From contig JAXMBN010000070.1 of assembly GCA_046349875.1 (NCBI GenBank), positions 1-13,947 of the forward strand: DNA of 13,947 nucleotides, given 5' to 3'. The position numbers and the translations under genes are program-made. This document shows, piece by piece, positions 11,555 through 13,947 of the stretch. Every line of letters begins with the position of its first letter. Positions within the stretch are counted from its first letter, which is position 1. Source of the stretch: JAXMBN01 sp046349875. GTDB lineage: Bacteria; Planctomycetota; Planctomycetia; Pirellulales; Pirellulaceae. A model generated the notes under the pieces. The model had not been told where the DNA came from. It did no database searches and was given only the letters and a program-made list of their open reading frames with translations.

Positions 11555-13947
11555 ATGCCCGAGCCCTCGATCGACCGCGAATTGCTCTTTGGAATCCTCG
11601 CCCTTCAAAACAATTTCATCACTCGCGATGCTTTGGTGTCGGCCTTTTCGATTTGGGTCGCCGATAAGAAACGGCCGCTCGATCAAATCCTTGGTGAACA
11701 GGGCAAACTCAATCCTGAACTTCAGGCATTGCTGCATGAACTCGTGAAGCAGCACTTAGCGATTCACGAAAACGATCCCCAGCGCAGCTTAGCGGCTCTG
11801 AAGACGATTCAATTTGCAAGCTCGGATTTAGAACAACTCGATGGCCCTTCCATCGATCGTTTGATTCAATCATTGCTCGGCGGTTCATCCAGCCAACCAA
11901 CCGATACGACGATGGACTACAACCAAGATCCATCGCAAAGCGTATCGCGTTTTCGCGTGCTCCGCCCCTTGGCCAAAGGTGGACTGGGAGAAGTCTTTAT
12001 CGCGCAGGACCTGGAGCTACATCGCGAAGTCGCGCTCAAAGAAATTCAAAAACGTTTTACGCAAAGCAATGAAAGTCGTTCGAGATTTGTTCAGGAGGCC
12101 GAGATCACGGGTCGACTGGAGCATCCGGGGATTGTACCTGTGTATGGATTGGGGCAATACGCGGATGGCCGCTTGTTCTATGCGATGCGATTCATTCGTG
12201 GTGAAAGCATGGCCCGCGCGATTCATCGATACCATCATCCCAAGGAAGGTGAAACGCATGAACCATCCTTCGAACGTCGCAAGTTGCTTGGGCGATTGAT
12301 CGATGTGTGCCAGGCGCTTTCGTATGCGCATAGTCGCGGAATCGTGCATCGCGATATCAAGCCCGAAAACATCATGCTCGGGAAGCATGGCGAAACGCTT
12401 GTCGTCGACTGGGGATTGGCCAAATCGCTAGGGCATCGCGAAACGGAATCGTCCGATGAAGCCACGCTCCATCCCGTATCGTCCGGGAGCGTGGATAAGA
12501 CGATGGATGGATCGGCCATCGGCACGCCTGCGTACATGAGCCCAGAGCAAGCCGAAGGGAAACACGATGAAGTCTCGGCCGCCAGCGATGTCTATAGCGT
12601 GGGAGCTACTCTGTATTGCATCTTGACCGGCCAGGCTCCATTTCAAGGCAAGGACATGGGCGAGACCTTGCTGCGAGTCAAAGCAGGTGACTTTGCCAAA
12701 CCGAGATCGATTCGTCCTGATGTGCCTCGCGGACTCGAAGCGATCTGCCTCAAAGCGATGTCGCTCCGTCCACAGGATCGTTACGATTCGGCAACCACCT
12801 TGGCTGAAGATCTCGAACGATGGTTAGCCGATGAACCCATCGCTGTGTATCGCGATCCCATAACCACGCGGATGGCTCGCTGGACCCGCAAGAACAAAGG
12901 GCTTTTCACGAGCACTCTGGCCTTTGGTCTCCTGGGACTGATTGGCATTTCGTCCTTCGCCTACGTCCTGAGCGAAAAAAATCAGCAACTCACCATTTCC
13001 GAAAACCGAGCTCACGATGGTGAACGTACCGCAAAAGAGAATGCAAATACGGCCCGCGCTGCCACCTTGAATATCGCTGAGCTTGCTGAAAAACAACTGT
13101 CGAAGACCCCTGGACAAGAAGTCTATCGCGAAGAAGTCATGGATAGGTGTTACAAGTTCTATTCGCAATTGAAACGTGACAATCCTGATGATCCGCAAAT
13201 ATCAAAAGAAATGAGTCGAGTGGCGAGGCTTACAGGCAACTTGAAACGGCTACTTCGCAAATTGCCCGAAGCAGAGTCGTTGTTGAGCGAGTCAATTCAC
13301 CTGCAGAAAGAATTGGATTCGAAGGAAATTGATGATATCCGTTACTTATCAGAAACTCATCGTGACATGGCAATCGTTTTCAAGTCCATGGGCAAGTTGA
13401 AAGAAGCGGAAGGAGATCTCTATGCCGCTTCGAACCTTCTTGAGGAACTTCCCGCAGAGAATCAAGATACGAGCGAAACGCGACGGGTTGTCGCCACTAT
13501 TGAACTTGAGCGAGTGGGGCTTTATGAAGATCTTGATCGCGGTACAGAAGCCCTGAAAGCTGCTCGATCGAGCTGGGACGCGTCCTTCCGATTGATCAAC
13601 TCCGACGACAAGACGGACAATGATTATTTAGCCGGTTTGTTTGCAGCATCGAGACTCGGTCAACAATTGCACCGACAGGGACAGAAAGAAGAAGCCTTCA
13701 AAATCTATGACCTTGCCATCGAGCAAGGAAAAACGTGGAACGTCGGTGAAGTTAACCCGAATAATGAAAGAGCCTACACACGTCTCTTTCTCTACAAAGC
13801 CATCGACCTTAGCCAAGATCCTTCTCCTGATGCCGCTGCCATGAATTTGGTGGATGATGCCATTGCTCGCTATGAGAAGCTCCGAAAAACCAACAACACT
13901 GCATCTACAGAAGAATCGATTGCATCTTGTTATCGCACCAAAGGTGT
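11555..13947 (+). CDS. Membrane-anchored Ser/Thr protein kinase with TPR-like region (3' end beyond window)
   Basis: 797 codons from ATG 11555 to the window edge without a stop. Another in-frame ATG at 11507 would add 16 residues, but MPEPSIDRELLFGILALQNNFI resembles the usual start of planctomycete kinases of this type, and a possible -10 box (TACAAT, 11492-11497) would start transcription at about 11507. Residues 1-110 are a helical N-terminal module. The kinase domain (about 132-425) has LAKGGLGEVF (139-148), K162 in VALK, HRDIKPEN with D267, and D285 in VVDWGLAK, where DWG replaces DFG as is common in these kinases. GTPAYMSPEQ follows. One transmembrane helix (about 451-472, TSTLAFGLLGLIGISSFAYVL) anchors it. 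From about 480 the chain is helical and charged, with TPR-like units such as LGQQLHRQGQKEEAFKIYDLAI, presumably outside the cytoplasm and used for sensing or binding partners. It is divergent from MarR; its substrate is unknown. Confidence 0.9.
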   Translation, partial: MPEPSIDRELLFGILALQNNFITRDALVSAFSIWVADKKRPLDQILGEQGKLNPELQALLHELVKQHLAIHENDPQRSLAALKTIQFASSDLEQLDGPSIDRLIQSLLGGSSSQPTDTTMDYNQDPSQSVSRFRVLRPLAKGGLGEVFIAQDLELHREVALKEIQKRFTQSNESRSRFVQEAEITGRLEHPGIVPVYGLGQYADGRLFYAMRFIRGESMARAIHRYHHPKEGETHEPSFERRKLLGRLIDVCQALSYAHSRGIVHRDIKPENIMLGKHGETLVVDWGLAKSLGHRETESSDEATLHPVSSGSVDKTMDGSAIGTPAYMSPEQAEGKHDEVSAASDVYSVGATLYCILTGQAPFQGKDMGETLLRVKAGDFAKPRSIRPDVPRGLEAICLKAMSLRPQDRYDSATTLAEDLERWLADEPIAVYRDPITTRMARWTRKNKGLFTSTLAFGLLGLIGISSFAYVLSEKNQQLTISENRAHDGERTAKENANTARAATLNIAELAEKQLSKTPGQEVYREEVMDRCYKFYSQLKRDNPDDPQISKEMSRVARLTGNLKRLLRKLPEAESLLSESIHLQKELDSKEIDDIRYLSETHRDMAIVFKSMGKLKEAEGDLYAASNLLEELPAENQDTSETRRVVATIELERVGLYEDLDRGTEALKAARSSWDASFRLINSDDKTDNDYLAGLFAASRLGQQLHRQGQKEEAFKIYDLAIEQGKTWNVGEVNPNNERAYTRLFLYKAIDLSQDPSPDAAAMNLVDDAIARYEKLRKTNNTASTEESIASCYRTKG

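Overview
The window reads as chromosomal DNA of a planctomycete, most likely from the Pirellulaceae or a close relative. Four things point there: an extracellular protein with the planctomycete-type N-terminal LExLEDRR motif; a TIGR02999-type ECF sigma factor next to a large Ser/Thr kinase; a kinase fused to an FGE-sulfatase (C-type-lectin-fold) domain; and a Pirellula/Verrucomicrobium-type membrane-bound dehydrogenase with HEAT repeats and a CxxCH cytochrome domain. Base composition looks moderate (roughly 50-55% GC by eye). Shine-Dalgarno sites are mostly weak, with two clear exceptions. I saw no tRNA, rRNA, CRISPR array or transposase.

Layout. (1) 1-639, minus: N-terminal 213 codons of a secreted beta-helix protein, running off the left edge. 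(2) 852-1382, plus: ECF sigma factor, followed after 51 bp by (3) 1434-4268, plus: a 944-residue Ser/Thr kinase with a helical-repeat middle and a C-terminal FGE-sulfatase domain. (4) 4292-6343, minus: secreted tandem CE1 esterase (esterase, CBM48/E-set-like module, esterase), convergent with the kinase. (5) 6395-10342, minus: one large secreted PVC-type dehydrogenase/cytochrome c gene, broken at 9520-9601 by three inferred one-base deletions, so it appears as an N-terminal fragment (9599-10342) and a C-terminal fragment (6395-9553). (6) 10460-10936, minus: MarR-family repressor with a perfect 20-bp palindrome (10956-10975) upstream. (7) 10976-11554: repeat-rich intergenic region carrying an inverted pair of A-tract repeats and a second repeat family. 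(8) 11555 to the right edge, plus: a second Ser/Thr kinase with a transmembrane helix and the start of a TPR-like sensor region.

How it may work together. The sigma factor has no acidic DAED motif in region 2.2; it has Q-T-T-E, with two threonines. No anti-sigma gene is adjacent, but a kinase gene is. This fits the known logic of sigma activation by threonine phosphorylation, and the lectin-like FGE domain, which lacks the catalytic cysteines, could be the sensory part. On the other strand, MarR, dehydrogenase/cytochrome and tandem esterase lie in one direction and could be one regulon for periplasmic breakdown of esterified polysaccharide, with an aromatic acid released by the esterase as a possible MarR ligand. 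That ligand idea is inference. The dehydrogenase break is either a real recent pseudogenisation or a cluster of sequencing errors; the sequence alone cannot decide.
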